Of a DNA stretch of 64,000 bases, positions 1 through 10,373 are shown in pieces. The notes below the pieces were generated by a model. It was not told the DNA's origin, ran no database searches, and was given only the letters and a program-made list of their open reading frames with translations. The position numbers and the translations under genes are program-made. The first letter of the stretch is position 1. Each line of letters starts with the position of its first letter. The stretch lies in contig NC_073305.1 of the NCBI RefSeq assembly GCF_027595985.1, positions 32,078,939 through 32,142,938 of the forward strand, in the 5' to 3' direction. This stretch comes from Sorex araneus. Its lineage: Eukaryota; Chordata; Mammalia; Eulipotyphla; Soricidae.

Positions 1-313
1 GCTACTTCTCTGCACTTCCTCTTTATATAAACTCGTTCCAGTTTTATTTGTATATCACACTCTACTTCCTCACATCTGTCTCCACCACTGAGAACATGAA
101 CATGTTAAAATTTTATGTTAAATAAAATTCTATGTTAAAATTCCTGTTTTCCAGTATATAGAGGAGATAGTCAGGAAATTCTGTTGAAAAACAAGTTTCA
201 CCTGTAGGTATTAGTCCTAACTTAAACTGTTTGGAAAAAAAATTTGGTAGGAGGACATGAACCATGTAGCGTGAAACATGCTGTCAAGTGTTCTGCCTCA
301 AAGGTTGCTCCAG
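1..313. other. Unique A/T-rich intergenic DNA
   Basis: No gene or recognisable repeat seen; reading frames are short and unlike known proteins. Confidence 0.5.
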
Positions 314-467
314 GGGCTGCATTTCCCTTGCATGCGGCTGACCTGGGTTCGATTCCCAGCATCTCTTATGTCCCCCAAGCACCGCCAGGAGTAATTCCTG
401 AGTGCAGAGCCAGGAGTAACCCTTGAGCATCGCCAGGTGTGACCCAAAAAGAAAAAAAAAAAAAGGT
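314..467 (+). mobile_element. SOR-type SINE, A box deleted
   Basis: The head jumps from GGGGCT to GCATTTCCCTTGCATG, so the A-box segment is missing. B box, body and A tail are intact. Confidence 0.8.
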
Positions 468-603
468 TGTTCCAATCTATAGGTTCCAAAGCATAACATT
501 TCAGGGGTCTCCTGGTATTCCAGCAAACTGCGTTAGCATTACTTACATTCACATAAGCATGGAATTAGGCCTTTTGATAGGTACCTGTTTTTCAGTACTT
601 ATC

Positions 604-1952
604 TGTGTAGTCACTGGGCGGCTTGGGAGACCCTCGCAGCTCTCCCTCTTGACGCCCTGGTTTGGTGACCTCGGGCTGCTCACGCCCAGGCCATGGGCGG
701 ACTAAGGAGGAAGCGAGGGCCAAGCTTGTTGATGATCAGTTGTCGTTTATTCCATTCTCCCCGCGCGCCTGTTCCAGTCTCCCTGAGCTCCCCATTCTAG
801 CCTCACGCTGTCCCTCATTCCCGTCTCCTGTCTCCCGCTCATCTCTCCGTGCTCCCTCTCACAGTTGCATCTCTCGTCTCTCCACACGCCTGCTCCTGCA
901 TTCTTCCTCTACATTCTTCTCCCTCTGTCCCCCTTGCTAGTCTCTCCTTGCTCCATCTTACTGCCCTGGTCTTTCTCCTCTCTCTCCAACTCCCCATATG
1001 GGGGAGGGGGTGTAGACACCACACCCAGTGTAGTAGCAAAATCAACATAAGAAAGCTCTTCCTTTGCTCATGGACAAAATACCACTTAAGGTGTTTTTCT
1101 CCTTTCTTTAGTTCAATAATTTAATAAACATCTTAATTAACATCTCAATTCTACTTCTTAATAGTATTTTGTATAAACACGGTAAGAGATTGATTGAGCT
1201 CTCCTGGGGACATCTCGCCACAGATTCAGACTACAGTGCTCAGGCCAGATTAATCATTCCTAACTCTAGCAGGGCCAGAATTTAGTTATTACTTCTTGGA
1301 TCATGACAGAATTTGTCCATGACCAAGCTCTTAACTTATAGTTAAGCATTATGGCTCTTTGGCCAGGCCCATTTCAATGCCAGGGTGCACATAGCTCACA
1401 GCTTGCCCTGGGTCCATCCAGTCTTTCGTCGGGACCCTGCTTTTGCAGAGCTAGGAATTAAGGGCAACTGAGGCTTAAGACAAGAGAACAGATATCCAGG
1501 AGGTAATATTATCTGGAGTCAATTAACCCCAAGTTACAAAAGCATAGCATTAACTGTCTTCCTGTTTCTATATAAAAAGGACATTGCTCTGAATTAACTA
1601 TGCAAAGGACTTAAGGAGAAGAGAAAAACAATTTTTTTTTTTTGCTTTTTTTTGGGGGTCACACCTGGCGATGCACAGGGGTCACTCCTGGCTCATGCAC
1701 TCAGGAATCACCCCTGACGGTGCTCAGGGGACCATATGGGATGCTGGGATTCGAACCCGGGTTGGCCGCGTGCAAGGCAAACGCCCTACCCGCTGTGCTA
1801 TCGCTCCAGCCCCAAGAAAAACAATATTTGCAAGTTAACAGCACAAAGAAGTTACAAATAAACACAGGAATGGGAGCACTGTGATGGGAGTAACCCAGTT
1901 AACCTGAGCTCCCTGCAATAAGGCAGAAAGGACAAATCAATGTTATCCTACA
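604..1952 (-). mobile_element. Solo LTR of an endogenous retrovirus (copy 1)
   Basis: On the minus strand it begins TGTAGGATAACATTG and ends in CA (plus-strand left end TGTGTAGTCACTGG). The flanks CTTATC (598-603) and CTTACC (1953-1958) differ by one base and fit a 6-bp TSD. A minus-strand AATAAA lies at 746-751. It aligns by eye along most of its length with the LTR at 12619-13701, and carries a younger SINE at 1631-1813. No internal retroviral genes are present. The 6-bp duplication fits a class II (betaretrovirus-like) element, which is inference. Confidence 0.75.
1631..1813 (-). mobile_element. SOR-type SINE inside LTR copy 1
   Basis: Near full length; flanked by AGAAAAACAAT / AAGAAAAACAAT, so it inserted after the LTR. 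Confidence 0.9.
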
Positions 1953-2009
1953 CTTACCTATATGTAACTCATGATTATTTAAATGATTTGTGCCGTGTTT
2001 TTTCCTCTG

Positions 2010-2112
2010 CTTAGCTGAACACTGCCAGAAGTTAATTCCTGAGGGCATAGCCAGAAGTAACCCCTGAACATCACTGGGTGTGACACAAAAAGATAAAAAA
2101 AATTAAAGCAAA
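2010..2112 (+). mobile_element. SOR-type SINE, 3' half
   Basis: Only the body from CACTGCCAGAAG to the A-rich tail remains. Confidence 0.7.
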
Positions 2113-2182
2113 ACAAAACACCCCCCAAACCAAAAAAGATCTCAAAATGACTGGTGATCACCCCTTTACACATAAGAGGCGG

Positions 2183-2323
2183 TTTTTTTTTTTTTCAGTT
2201 TTGGGGGCCATACCTGGCAGTGCTCAGGCCTTACTCCTGATGTGGTTTGCTTGACTATATGGAATCGAACCTGAGTCATGCAAGACAAGGCAAGTACAAC
2301 CTGCTGTACTATTACTCTAGCCC
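2183..2323 (-). mobile_element. SOR-type SINE, old
   Basis: T-tract, then CATACCTGGCAGTGCTCAGG; internally shortened and diverged. Confidence 0.75.
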
Positions 2324-2419
2324 CATCAGCGTGATTTATATTCCCTTCTAAAATATTTGTGAGGGGGTCAGACAGTACTCAGAGTACTGGAGCTCATACT
2401 TCATTTGCATTTTATTCCC

Positions 2420-2590
2420 TGGCCCCTCGTGGTCCCCAGAGCAGCAGTGCAGGTTTTACATTCTGGAGCTGGGGGTTGGATCCCTGACACTGCATGGCCC
2501 CCCCAGGCACTGCTGGGAAGAGTCTGGAGCACAGAGTTAGGAGTAACCCCCAGTACCATTGGGGATGGCCCCAATACCAACCAAGCTAAA
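2420..2590 (+). mobile_element. Degraded SOR-type SINE
   Basis: Weak match: GGATCCCTGACAC, then GAGCACAGAGTTAGGAGTAA. Confidence 0.4.
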
Positions 2591-2609
2591 CCAAAACTAG
2601 ATGGTAAGT

Positions 2610-2797
2610 TTTTTTGTTTGTTTGTTTGTTTTTGCTTTTTGGGTCACACCCGGCGATGCACAGGGGTTACTCCTGGCTTTACACTCAGGAATTACTCCTG
2701 GCGGTGCTCAGGGGACCATATGGGATGCTGGGAATCGAACCCGGGTCGGCTGCATGCAAGGCAAACGCCCTACCCGCTGTGCTATTGCTCCAGCCCC
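2610..2797 (-). mobile_element. SOR-type SINE, full length
   Basis: Close to consensus, with a (TTTG)n variant of the tail. Confidence 0.9.
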
Positions 2798-2974
2798 TTT
2801 TTTGGGTTTTTTTTTTGGGTCACACCCAGCGAAGCACAGGGGTTCCTCCTGGCTCATGCACTCAGGAATTCCCCCCCGCAGTTCTTGGGGGACTATATAT
2901 GATGCTCGGAATTGAACCCGGGTTGGCCACGTGCAAAGTAAACGCCCTCCCCGCTGTGCTATTGCTCCAGCCTC
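2798..2974 (-). mobile_element. SOR-type SINE, full length
   Basis: Directly abuts the preceding copy in the same orientation. Confidence 0.85.
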
Positions 2975-3052
2975 TCTTGTGTAACTTTTATTTTACAGCT
3001 GAAGTAGCACAGTTTCATGAATTCAATTATATTTACACATTTTTTCTTCTTG

Positions 3053-3175
3053 TTTTTGCTATTGCTTTTGGTGGTGCTCAGGAATGACTCCTGGCGGTGT
3101 GAGGAATCTCACTGGATGCCGGGGATTGAACCTGGGTCGGACGCTTGCAAAGTACTGTACTATCATTCCAACCCC
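3053..3175 (-). mobile_element. SOR-type SINE, partial
   Basis: Head and part of body retained; B box complement GGATTGAACC visible. Confidence 0.65.
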
Positions 3176-3319
3176 CATATTACACAAAATTTTCTGTTTA
3201 ACAAAGGTTTTGGGTTTCAAAAATTAAAAAAAAAAAATCCGCAGTGACTGCTGAAGCCTTGTGAATGTAAGTGAATGTCCCTGCTGCCATCTGCTGGTGA
3301 AGTTTATTTCCCAGAAACC

Positions 3320-3465
3320 ACAATTTTTGTTTTTTGGGGGTTCCACCTGGCTGGTGGTGGTGAGGGCTTGGAGACTGTGCTAGGGTCGCTCCCAGTGGTG
3401 CTCAAAAGCCATGCCGTGTCACAGGCCGAAATGGCTCTGCTGCATGCATGGCCCTCTCACTGGGT
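3320..3465 (-). mobile_element. Degraded SOR-type SINE
   Basis: Weak similarity only: GTTTTTTGGGGGTTCCACC and GTCGCTCCCAGTGGTGCTCA. Confidence 0.35.
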
Positions 3466-3498
3466 CGTCCCCCAAGAACCACAGCCAGAAACCCAGTA

Positions 3499-3500
<2 letters not shown>

Positions 3501-3535
<35 letters not shown>

Positions 3536-3583
3536 ACATGCGAGCGTGTACATGTGTGTGCGTGTGTGTATGTGTGCATGTGC
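3501..3583 (+). repeat. (TG)n microsatellite
   Basis: Pure TG to about 3531, then interrupted TG/CG; immediately precedes the tail end of a minus-strand SINE. Confidence 0.95.
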
Positions 3584-3590
3584 GTTGTTT

Positions 3591-3748
3591 GTTTTGGGCC
3601 ATACACCCGACAGTGCTCAGGGCTTGCTGCTGGCTCATAGAGGTCAGGGGTCATTTCTGGTAGGGCCGGGGGACCACATGGGAAGCCGGGGATGGAACAC
3701 TGCTCTTCCATGTGGTAAGGCGAGTGCCCTCCCACTGCACTGTTCTGT
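3591..3748 (-). mobile_element. SOR-type SINE, old
   Basis: GGGCCATACACCCGACAGTG to CACTGTTCTG; its poly(A) tail position is occupied by the TG tract. Confidence 0.7.
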
Positions 3749-3945
3749 AATAGTGTCTTTTTCACTGTTGATACTTGCTCTGGTAGTGCAAAAGCTACTG
3801 TGGGGGGAACCCATTTGGCCTTTTGGAAGAATAAAGGCAGTGCCATGAAAGTGTTGGAAAAACATTGTTTACTTTTCACTGCCAAGCGCTCTTGGTAACA
3901 TGTCACTTAAGAATGTCCCTGATCAGTATAAAATAACATCACATG

Positions 3946-4364
3946 AGACTGACACCCAAAGGACAGTAGATACAAGGGCCAGGGGGATTGCCCCATAGCT
4001 GGAAGGCTGCTTCATGAGCGGAGGGGAGAAGGCAGATGGAATAGAGAAGGATCACTAAGAAAATGATGGCTGGAGGAACCAGTTGGGGTGGGAGATGCAT
4101 GCCGAAAGTAGATAATGGAACAAACATGACGACCTCTCAGTGTCTGTGTTGCAAGCCCAAAAGTAGAGAGGATGGGGAATATTGTCTGCCATGGAGGCAG
4201 GGGGAGGGTAGGAAAGGGGGGTACACCCGGGATATTGGTGGTGGGGAATGTGCACTGGTGGAGGGATGGGTGTTTGATCATTGTGAGATTGTAACCCAAA
4301 CATGAAAGCTTGTAACTATCTCACAGTGATTCAATAAAATTTTAAAAATTAAAAAAATTAAAGA
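3946..4364 (+). mobile_element. LINE 3'-UTR fragment with poly(A)
   Basis: Member of a dispersed 3'-end family ending GTGATTCAATAAAA plus A-rich tail, with an upstream ACTGGTGGAGGGATGGGTG block. I assign it to LINE-1 3' UTR because related copies are 5'-truncated, A-tailed and flanked by TSDs (see 50482-50881). Confidence 0.65.
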
Positions 4365-4385
4365 AAAAAAAGAATGTCCCTGATC

Positions 4386-4552
4386 CTGGGGCTAGAGAGA
4401 TAGTACAGCAGGGAGGGTGCTCGCCTTGCACAGGGCCAACCCGGGTTTGATCCCTGTTATTCCATCTGGTCCTCTGAGCAAGAGTAATTCCTGAGTGCAA
4501 AGCCAGGAGTAAGCACTGAGCATTCAAACTGTGGCTCAAAACCAAAACCATA
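4386..4552 (+). mobile_element. SOR-type SINE
   Basis: Head GGGGCTAGAGAGATAGTACA; tail CAAAACCAAAACCA. Confidence 0.85.
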
Positions 4553-4735
4553 GGGGCTGGAGCAATAACACAGCAGGTAGGGCATTTGCCTTGCACGTGG
4601 CTGACCTGGGTTCGATTCCCAGCATCCCATATGGTCTCCTGAGCACCGCCAAGAGTAATTCCTGAGTGCAAAGCCAGGAGTAACCCCTGAGGATTGCTGG
4701 GTGTGACCTAAAAAGCAAAAAAAAACAAAAAACAA
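4553..4735 (+). mobile_element. SOR-type SINE, full length
   Basis: Tandem with the preceding copy; a long A/C-rich tail runs to about 4810. Confidence 0.9.
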
Positions 4736-4837
4736 AAAAACCCCACACACACATACACACAAAAAAACAAAACCAAAAACAAAAACCAAAAAAAACCCCA
4801 AACCAAAAAAGAATAACCCTGATCCTGTCAATAGGCA

Positions 4838-5612
4838 TAAGAACAAGTGCTTATCACTTAACTCTCAGGGAAATGCAAACCAAAACGACAATAAGATCAT
4901 CTCACACCAGTGAGAATGGCAGGTGTCAAAAGACTGGAAACAACCAGTTTGGGCGGGTAAATGTTGGGAAAGGGACATTCATTTACTGCTGCTGAGAATG
5001 TTGTCCGGTTCAGCCTCTCTGGAATAAAGTATGAAGCTTTCTCAAAAATAGAGTCACCATATGACCCAGTGATTCCAATGTTTGCATCTATCTCCCAAAC
5101 ACAAAATCATTAATTTGAAAATACATGAGAATGTTGCAGAATTGAATTCATCCATTAGTATAATAGCCAGGACATGGAAACAACCCAAATGTCCAAGGTC
5201 ATGACTAGAGAGAGTACTTGTAAAATACACACACGCACAGACAGGCACACACACACATTGGAATACTATGCAACTATAAAAAAAGATAAAATGCTGTTTG
5301 CTTGCTCACCTGGGATGGAACTGGACAGTATGGATAATATGTTAAGCAAAGTCTGAGTTCATCCGCGATCTCATCGATGGCAGATAGAGAAATAACACAG
5401 TGAGTAGGCAGTATCAAATGATAAACCTTGGATTACACAACCGAGAAAACCCAGCAAGGGAAAGAGTGGGAGGAAGTGGGGAATGAAGAAGCAGACTGGT
5501 AATGACACAAGGGCACTGCTGGAGGGCCTGGGCCCTTTGCTGTGGACGAGGTAACTGTAACTGTACCAACACCACAAATGTTAACACTGTTGTAAGCATT
5601 GACCTGAATTAT
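4838..5612 (+). mobile_element. LINE-1 3' end (ORF2 C-terminal remnant plus 3' UTR)
   Basis: Contains the characteristic ORF2 3' sequence (ATGCAAACCAAAACGACAAT, then CTCACACCAGTGAGAATGGC) and the GGAATACTATGCAACTAT block. It is broken by frameshifts and stops, has a short CA tract at about 5229-5255, and is not coding. Confidence 0.85.
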
Positions 5613-5631
5613 AACAATTAAAATTAATTAT

Positions 5632-5790
5632 TATTAGTTTTGGGGTCAGACCTGGCAATGCGCAGGGGTCACTCCTGGCTCCACACTCAGGAATTACTCC
5701 TGGTGGTGCTGAGGGACCATATGGGATGCCAGGGATCGAACATGGGTCAGGGACATACCCTTCTCACTGCACTGCTTCTCTCCAGTCCCT
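5632..5790 (-). mobile_element. SOR-type SINE, shortened
   Basis: Body intact; deletion between the B-box and A-box regions. Confidence 0.8.
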
Positions 5791-5844
5791 AAACAGAAAT
5801 TTCAAAATGCCTGCTGATCTCTGATTTTAAAAAGTCCTTGATCA

Positions 5845-6014
5845 GGGCTGGAGTGATAGCACAGCGGGTAGGGCATTTGCCTTGTACGCAGCCAACCTGG
5901 GTTCGATTCCCAGCATCTCATATGGTCCCCTGAGCACCGCCAGGGGTAATTCCTGAGTGCAGAGCCAGGAGTGACCCCTGTGCATGTGACCTAAAAAGCA
6001 AAAAAAAAAAAAAA
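5845..6014 (+). mobile_element. SOR-type SINE with TSD
   Basis: Flanked on both sides by AAAGTCCTTGATCA. Confidence 0.95.
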
Positions 6015-6138
6015 GTCCTTGATCAAACAGGAAAACCTAACTTTGTTTTATCTATTCTAGATTTCACATGGAATTCCGTTTACTTGAGTGAGTTTTCATT
6101 TTTGGATATTCAGATTTATTTGTTTTGTTTTTGGCCAT

Positions 6139-6387
6139 GGGCTGGAGCGATAGCACAGCAATTGGGCTTTCACCTTTCACGCGGCCGACCCGTGTTCGAT
6201 TCCTCCACCCCTCTCGGAGAGCCCAGCAAGCTACCGAGAGTATGGAGCCCGCACAGCAGAGCCTGGCAAGCTACCCGTGCGTATCGGATATGCCAAAAAC
6301 AGTAACAATAGGTCTCTCAATGAGAGATGTTACTGGTGCCTGCTTGAGCAAATCGATGAGCAACGGGATGACAGTGACAGTGACAGT
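6139..6387 (+). mobile_element. Second-family SINE (tRNA head, GTGACA tail)
   Basis: The first ~65 bp match the SOR tRNA head. The rest is a different body (CTCTCGGAGAGCC, GGCAAGCTACC, GATATGCCAAAAACAGTAAC, GAGCAAATCGATGAGCAACG) ending in GTGACA repeats with no poly(A). Flanked by TTTTTGGCC on both sides, within an older minus-strand SINE. Confidence 0.9.
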
Positions 6388-6497
6388 TTTTGGCCTTACT
6401 TGGCAGGTCTCAGGGGACCATATGAAGTGTCAGGGATTGACCCCAAGTCGCCTGCATGCATGGCAAGGAGCCTTACCTGCTGTACTATCACTCCGAC
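6388..6497 (-). mobile_element. SOR-type SINE split by the insertion
   Basis: Head-proximal part of the host copy; its tail lies at about 6118-6138. Confidence 0.7.
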
Positions 6498-6618
6498 CTA
6501 TTTATCCATGCTGGTATTGGTAGACATTTTATTGAAATGAGTGAGCCTGTCTTATCAAGTCAAACAACTGACAGTATGTTACCAATGATAAAACTTGAGC
6601 TTTAAAGTGAGAATTGTT

Positions 6619-6797
6619 GGGCTGGAGCAATAGTACAGCGAGTAGGGCATTTGCCTTGCATGTGGCCGACCTGGGTTCCATCCCCAGCATCCCATATGGT
6701 CCCCTGAGCACTGCCAGGAGTAATTCCTGAGTGCAAAGCCAGGAGTAACCCCTGTGCACCGCCAGGTGTGACCCAAAAAGCAAAAATAAATAAAAAT
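6619..6797 (+). mobile_element. SOR-type SINE with TSD
   Basis: Exact 15-bp TSD AAAGTGAGAATTGTT. Confidence 0.95.
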
Positions 6798-6837
6798 AAA
6801 GTGAGAATTGTTAAATAAAGTGTCCAACAGGGCATTG

Positions 6838-6972
6838 ATTATGGCTGACAGGGATTTGCTCCCCAGAACCTCATATAACAGGGGTGATCCCTGAGCACAG
6901 AGCCAGGAATAAGCCAGGAGTAAGCCCTGAGCACTGCTGGATTTAGTCCCCAAACAAACAAACAAAAAAAAG
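6838..6972 (+). mobile_element. SOR-type SINE, 5' part lost
   Basis: Begins around CCCCAGAACCTCAT; contains a duplicated GCCAGGAATAAGCCAGGAGT segment. Confidence 0.65.
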
Positions 6973-6979
6973 CAAATAA

Positions 6980-8085
6980 TAAAAACATGAACGTTATAAT
7001 TCTTAGATGGTTCCAAACCCCGTACCAGGCTAAGTCTTATCCAGGACACCCCTGAGGGGGCCGGGTGATCCCACCAGCTGCCCCAATAGATCCCTGGCAG
7101 TTGAAAACCTCAAGCTGCCGCCGTTTGGCAGCCCAATTTTTGCCATGCTCACGGCCAATCTCCACAGGCTCGGGATGAGCCTCATCCATGAGTGAATGTA
7201 TTGAAAATCTCAGGTATGTGGGGTTTGTGACCAAACTCTCCAGGCTGTCACGGAGTTAGGGATAGGAGACCTCCCCCCATCTCCCTGTTCTTCTGGGAGC
7301 CTGGCAGAACTCCTTCTGACTCCATATAAGCTCATTAATGGCCATGATCCAGAGACTTACAAATAAATCTTGGAAGATATCAACAAGCTGCAGAGATGCC
7401 TCTGTACCTCGAAGTCATCATCCAGTTAAAAATTTAACTCTAGCTGTATCACCCTATTTAAAATTTCAGAATTCCTGGAGTGCACGGCTACATTTGCAGC
7501 TGCGTGACATCTCATAACTGTATACCACTGATGTGCCAGGAGTAGCATACTACATTGAATGGGGTGTAAAGTAAAAGGCAACTGATTTTGATCAAAAAGA
7601 AAAAATATTAGCACACAAGGCTCAACATGTAACAATATGTTAGTAGTATCTTATATAAGGGCTTAATGGCTCCAAGGGGAATATAAGAATCTTCACACAC
7701 TTTCTTCTAAGGAAACTTCTTTTGATCATTTTTAGCAGGTTAGTTATAATAAATAATACAAATAAATTATTTAGTGCCTGCTATTGGGGCAGGCTTGGAT
7801 GGTGGTTAGGAAAATTCAAAATATTAGTGGTAGAAGATGTAATGGTATAATGGTGGATTGGTGTTGGAATATTGAATATAATGAATTGTTGTGAACAACT
7901 TTATAAAAATAAAATAAAATGATTATAATCTTAGAAAACTTGTGTCTGCTGCTTTAACTAGAACTTCCAGTACTTAGAACTTTTTGAGATCAGTGGCAAC
8001 ATTACTGAATGCAATATGATAAATGAATAATGGCTCTTAAGATGTCTTCATCCTAATCTACTTTATGTCCAAACTGCATCTTTCA
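6980..8085. other. Unclassified intergenic DNA with LINE-like tail
   Basis: 7020-7420 is mostly unique. 7800-7945 ends GAACAACTTTATAAAAATAA, resembling the LINE 3'-end family. No coding region is recognised. Confidence 0.4.
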
Positions 8086-8241
8086 GGGCCAAAGCCATAG
8101 GACAGTGGGTTGGGCTCTTGCCTTATATGTTCCCTGGCACCCCATATAGTCCCTCATGGCCAGCCAGGAGTGATCTCTGAGTGCAGAGCCAGGTGTAAGT
8201 CCTGAGCACTGCCAGGTGTGACCCTAAAACCAAAACCACAA
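8086..8241 (+). mobile_element. SOR-type SINE, old
   Basis: Head GGGCCAAAGCCATAGGACAG; A/C-rich tail. Confidence 0.75.
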
Positions 8242-8499
8242 GTCATTTTGTGCTTCTGACTTGAGATCGGGAGATGACCATGGTGGTTTGTCAAGATGGA
8301 CTAGAGCTAACCACGAAGGTCCCGATGGACAGGCCAGAAGGGGCTAAACTCCTGGATTTGGAGATAGAGGAAGAGGCCGCAAATCAGCACAGGAACCTTA
8401 CCTGGAACCCTGAGGACAGCCTTCTAGTGCCCCTTGGAATTAATTTCAGACTGTCCACCTCACTCCCAAACTCGCTGTGTTGTTTAAACCACAATTTCA

Positions 8500-8691
8500 C
8501 ATTTTTTTGAGGGGGGGAACGTGGTTTGGGCCACACCCAGTGACACTCAGGGGCTACTACTGACTCTGTGCTCAGGGATTTCTCCTGGCAGGGTTTGGGG
8601 GACTCTTGGTGCCAGGGTTGGAACCTGACATCCTGCACAGAAAGCATGTGCATTGCATGTGCAGCCCATTGAACCATGTCTCTGGTACCCC
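8500..8691 (-). mobile_element. SOR-type SINE, old
   Basis: GGGCCACACCCAGTGACACT to CTCTGGTACCCC; provides the insertion target of the LTR that follows. Confidence 0.75.
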
Positions 8692-8693
8692 AG

Positions 8694-9423
8694 TGTAGGA
8701 TAACATTGGTTTGTCCTTTCAGCCTTGCTGCAGGGAGCTTAGGTTTATTGAGTTACTCCCATCACAGTGCTCCTATTCCTCTGTGTTTACTTGTAACCTC
8801 TTTCTTTGTGCTCTGTTGACTTATAAATATTGTTTTTCTCTTCTTAAGATCTTTTCACAGTTAATTCAGAGCAATGTCCTTTTTGTCTGGATACAAGAAG
8901 ACACTTAATGCTGTGCTTTCATAACTTGGGAGTTAATGACTCAATGGTATTTAATTCCTGGACATCTGTTCTCTTGACTCAAGCCTCAGTTGCCCTTACT
9001 TCCTACCACCCCAAAAGCAGGATCCCAACGAGGGACTGAATGGACTCAGAGCAAGCTGTGAGCTATGTGCTACTCTGGCATTGAAATAATAGGCCTGGCC
9101 AAAACGCCATAAAAGTAGCTTTAAACCCTGCTAGGTTTAGGAAAGATTAATTTGGCCTGGGCACTGTAGTCTGAGTCTGTGGCGAGATGTTCCCAGGAGA
9201 GCCACCCTACAAGCTCAGTCTATCTCTTCCTGTGTCCATACAAAATAACATTGCTCTGAATTAACTGTGCAAAAGACAGGAGAGAAAAACAATATTTGCA
9301 AGTCAATAGAGCACAAAGAAAGAGCTTACAAGTAAACACTGAGGGATGGGAGCACTGTAATGGGAGTAACTCAATAAACCTAAGCTCCCAGCGGCAAGGC
9401 TGAAAGTACAAACCAATCCTACA
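8694..9423. mobile_element. LTR insertion with inverted U3 ends (copy 2)
   Basis: The left end reads TGTAGGATAACATTGG on the plus strand, and the right end reads TGTAGGATTGG on the minus strand, so both termini are the U3 start of the LTR family seen at 604-1952 and 12619-13701. The left arm (8694 to about 8900) and right arm (about 9222-9423) are inverted copies, around 85-90% identical by eye. The left arm continues into U3 as far as about 9213. TATA box, R and U5 are absent. CCCCAG flanks both sides exactly (8688-8693, 9424-9429), so the whole structure looks like one integration event. Confidence 0.85.
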
Positions 9424-9429
9424 CCCCAG

Positions 9430-9605
9430 TTTACTTGTTTTGCTTTGGGGCTACTCCTGGGCAGTGCTGAGGGCTTATTCCTGGTTCTGTGCCTCAGGAA
9501 TCACTCCTGGTCTGTTTGGGGCATCATACGGGGTGCTGGGAATTGAGCCTGGGGCAGCCACATGCAAGGCAAGTGCTCTCCCCGCTGTATTATCTCTCTA
9601 ACCCC
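9430..9605 (-). mobile_element. SOR-type SINE
   Basis: TTTGCTTTGGGGCTACTCC to TATCTCTCTAACCCC. Confidence 0.75.
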
Positions 9606-10182
9606 TAGTACACTTTGTGAATAGGCCCATGTCTCATTCACTTTCCCTACCAGGCTCTCCTCCTCTGGGACTACCTAATTTTGCTCTAGGACGAGGCACC
9701 AGATAAAGAGGGTCAGAGGGTCCCTCTGTCCCAAGTCCTCAGAAACGGGGAGACCTAGCCAGCCCTACCTCACTGCCCGTGTGTCCACTTCTCCCTTATC
9801 AGGTTGCTATTCCGTTTCCAGAGCGCAAGCCGCTTTGTGGCCCACCTGCAGCAGCTTTCGCTCACTCTGAGCTAAAGGAACTCATCTGACTCCGAAAGCG
9901 GGCTGTGATCTTTGCTTGGTAAGTGATCCCATGAAGTTTCTCCTTGGGTGTTTGTGTGGTTTGGGTCTGGGACATCTGGGAAATCAGGCTTGGCACACCA
10001 GGGGGCGCTGTTGTCTCGTGCCAGCTTTTCTCCCAGTGGCGTGCTGGTGCTTCATAGCAGGCGGGCATTAGTTTTGGGGAAGGCTTGTCCCCAAACTAAT
10101 TTGCTGTGTTTCTCTCTGGTCAGATTTCAGTCACTCATCCCAGTGGAATATGGTTTCAGGAATGCAGGTGTTCTTTGTTTTT
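9606..10182. other. Unique block with a donor-like site
   Basis: Low-repeat, moderately GC-rich sequence. GCTTG/GTAAGTGATC at about 9918 resembles a strong 5' splice site on the plus strand. It could be an upstream noncoding exon, but no acceptor or transcript evidence is available. Confidence 0.3.
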
Positions 10183-10373
10183 TGTTTGTTTGTTTTTTGT
10201 TTTTTGCTTTTTGGGTCATACCCGGCGATGCACAGGACTTACTCCTGGCTCATACACTCAGGAATTACTCGTGGCGCTGCTCAGGGGACCATATGGGATG
10301 CTGGGAATCAAACTCGTGCAAGTTCGAGGTCGGCCTTGTGCAAGGCAAACGCCCTATCCGCTGTGCTAGCCCC
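10183..10373 (-). mobile_element. SOR-type SINE with 18-bp TSD
   Basis: AGGAATGCAGGTGTTCTT flanks both sides; a short insertion sits near the B box. Confidence 0.95.

Noticed and set aside
4838-5612. Possible functional LINE-1 ORF2
   Set aside because: Only the 3' end remains, with frameshifts and stops.
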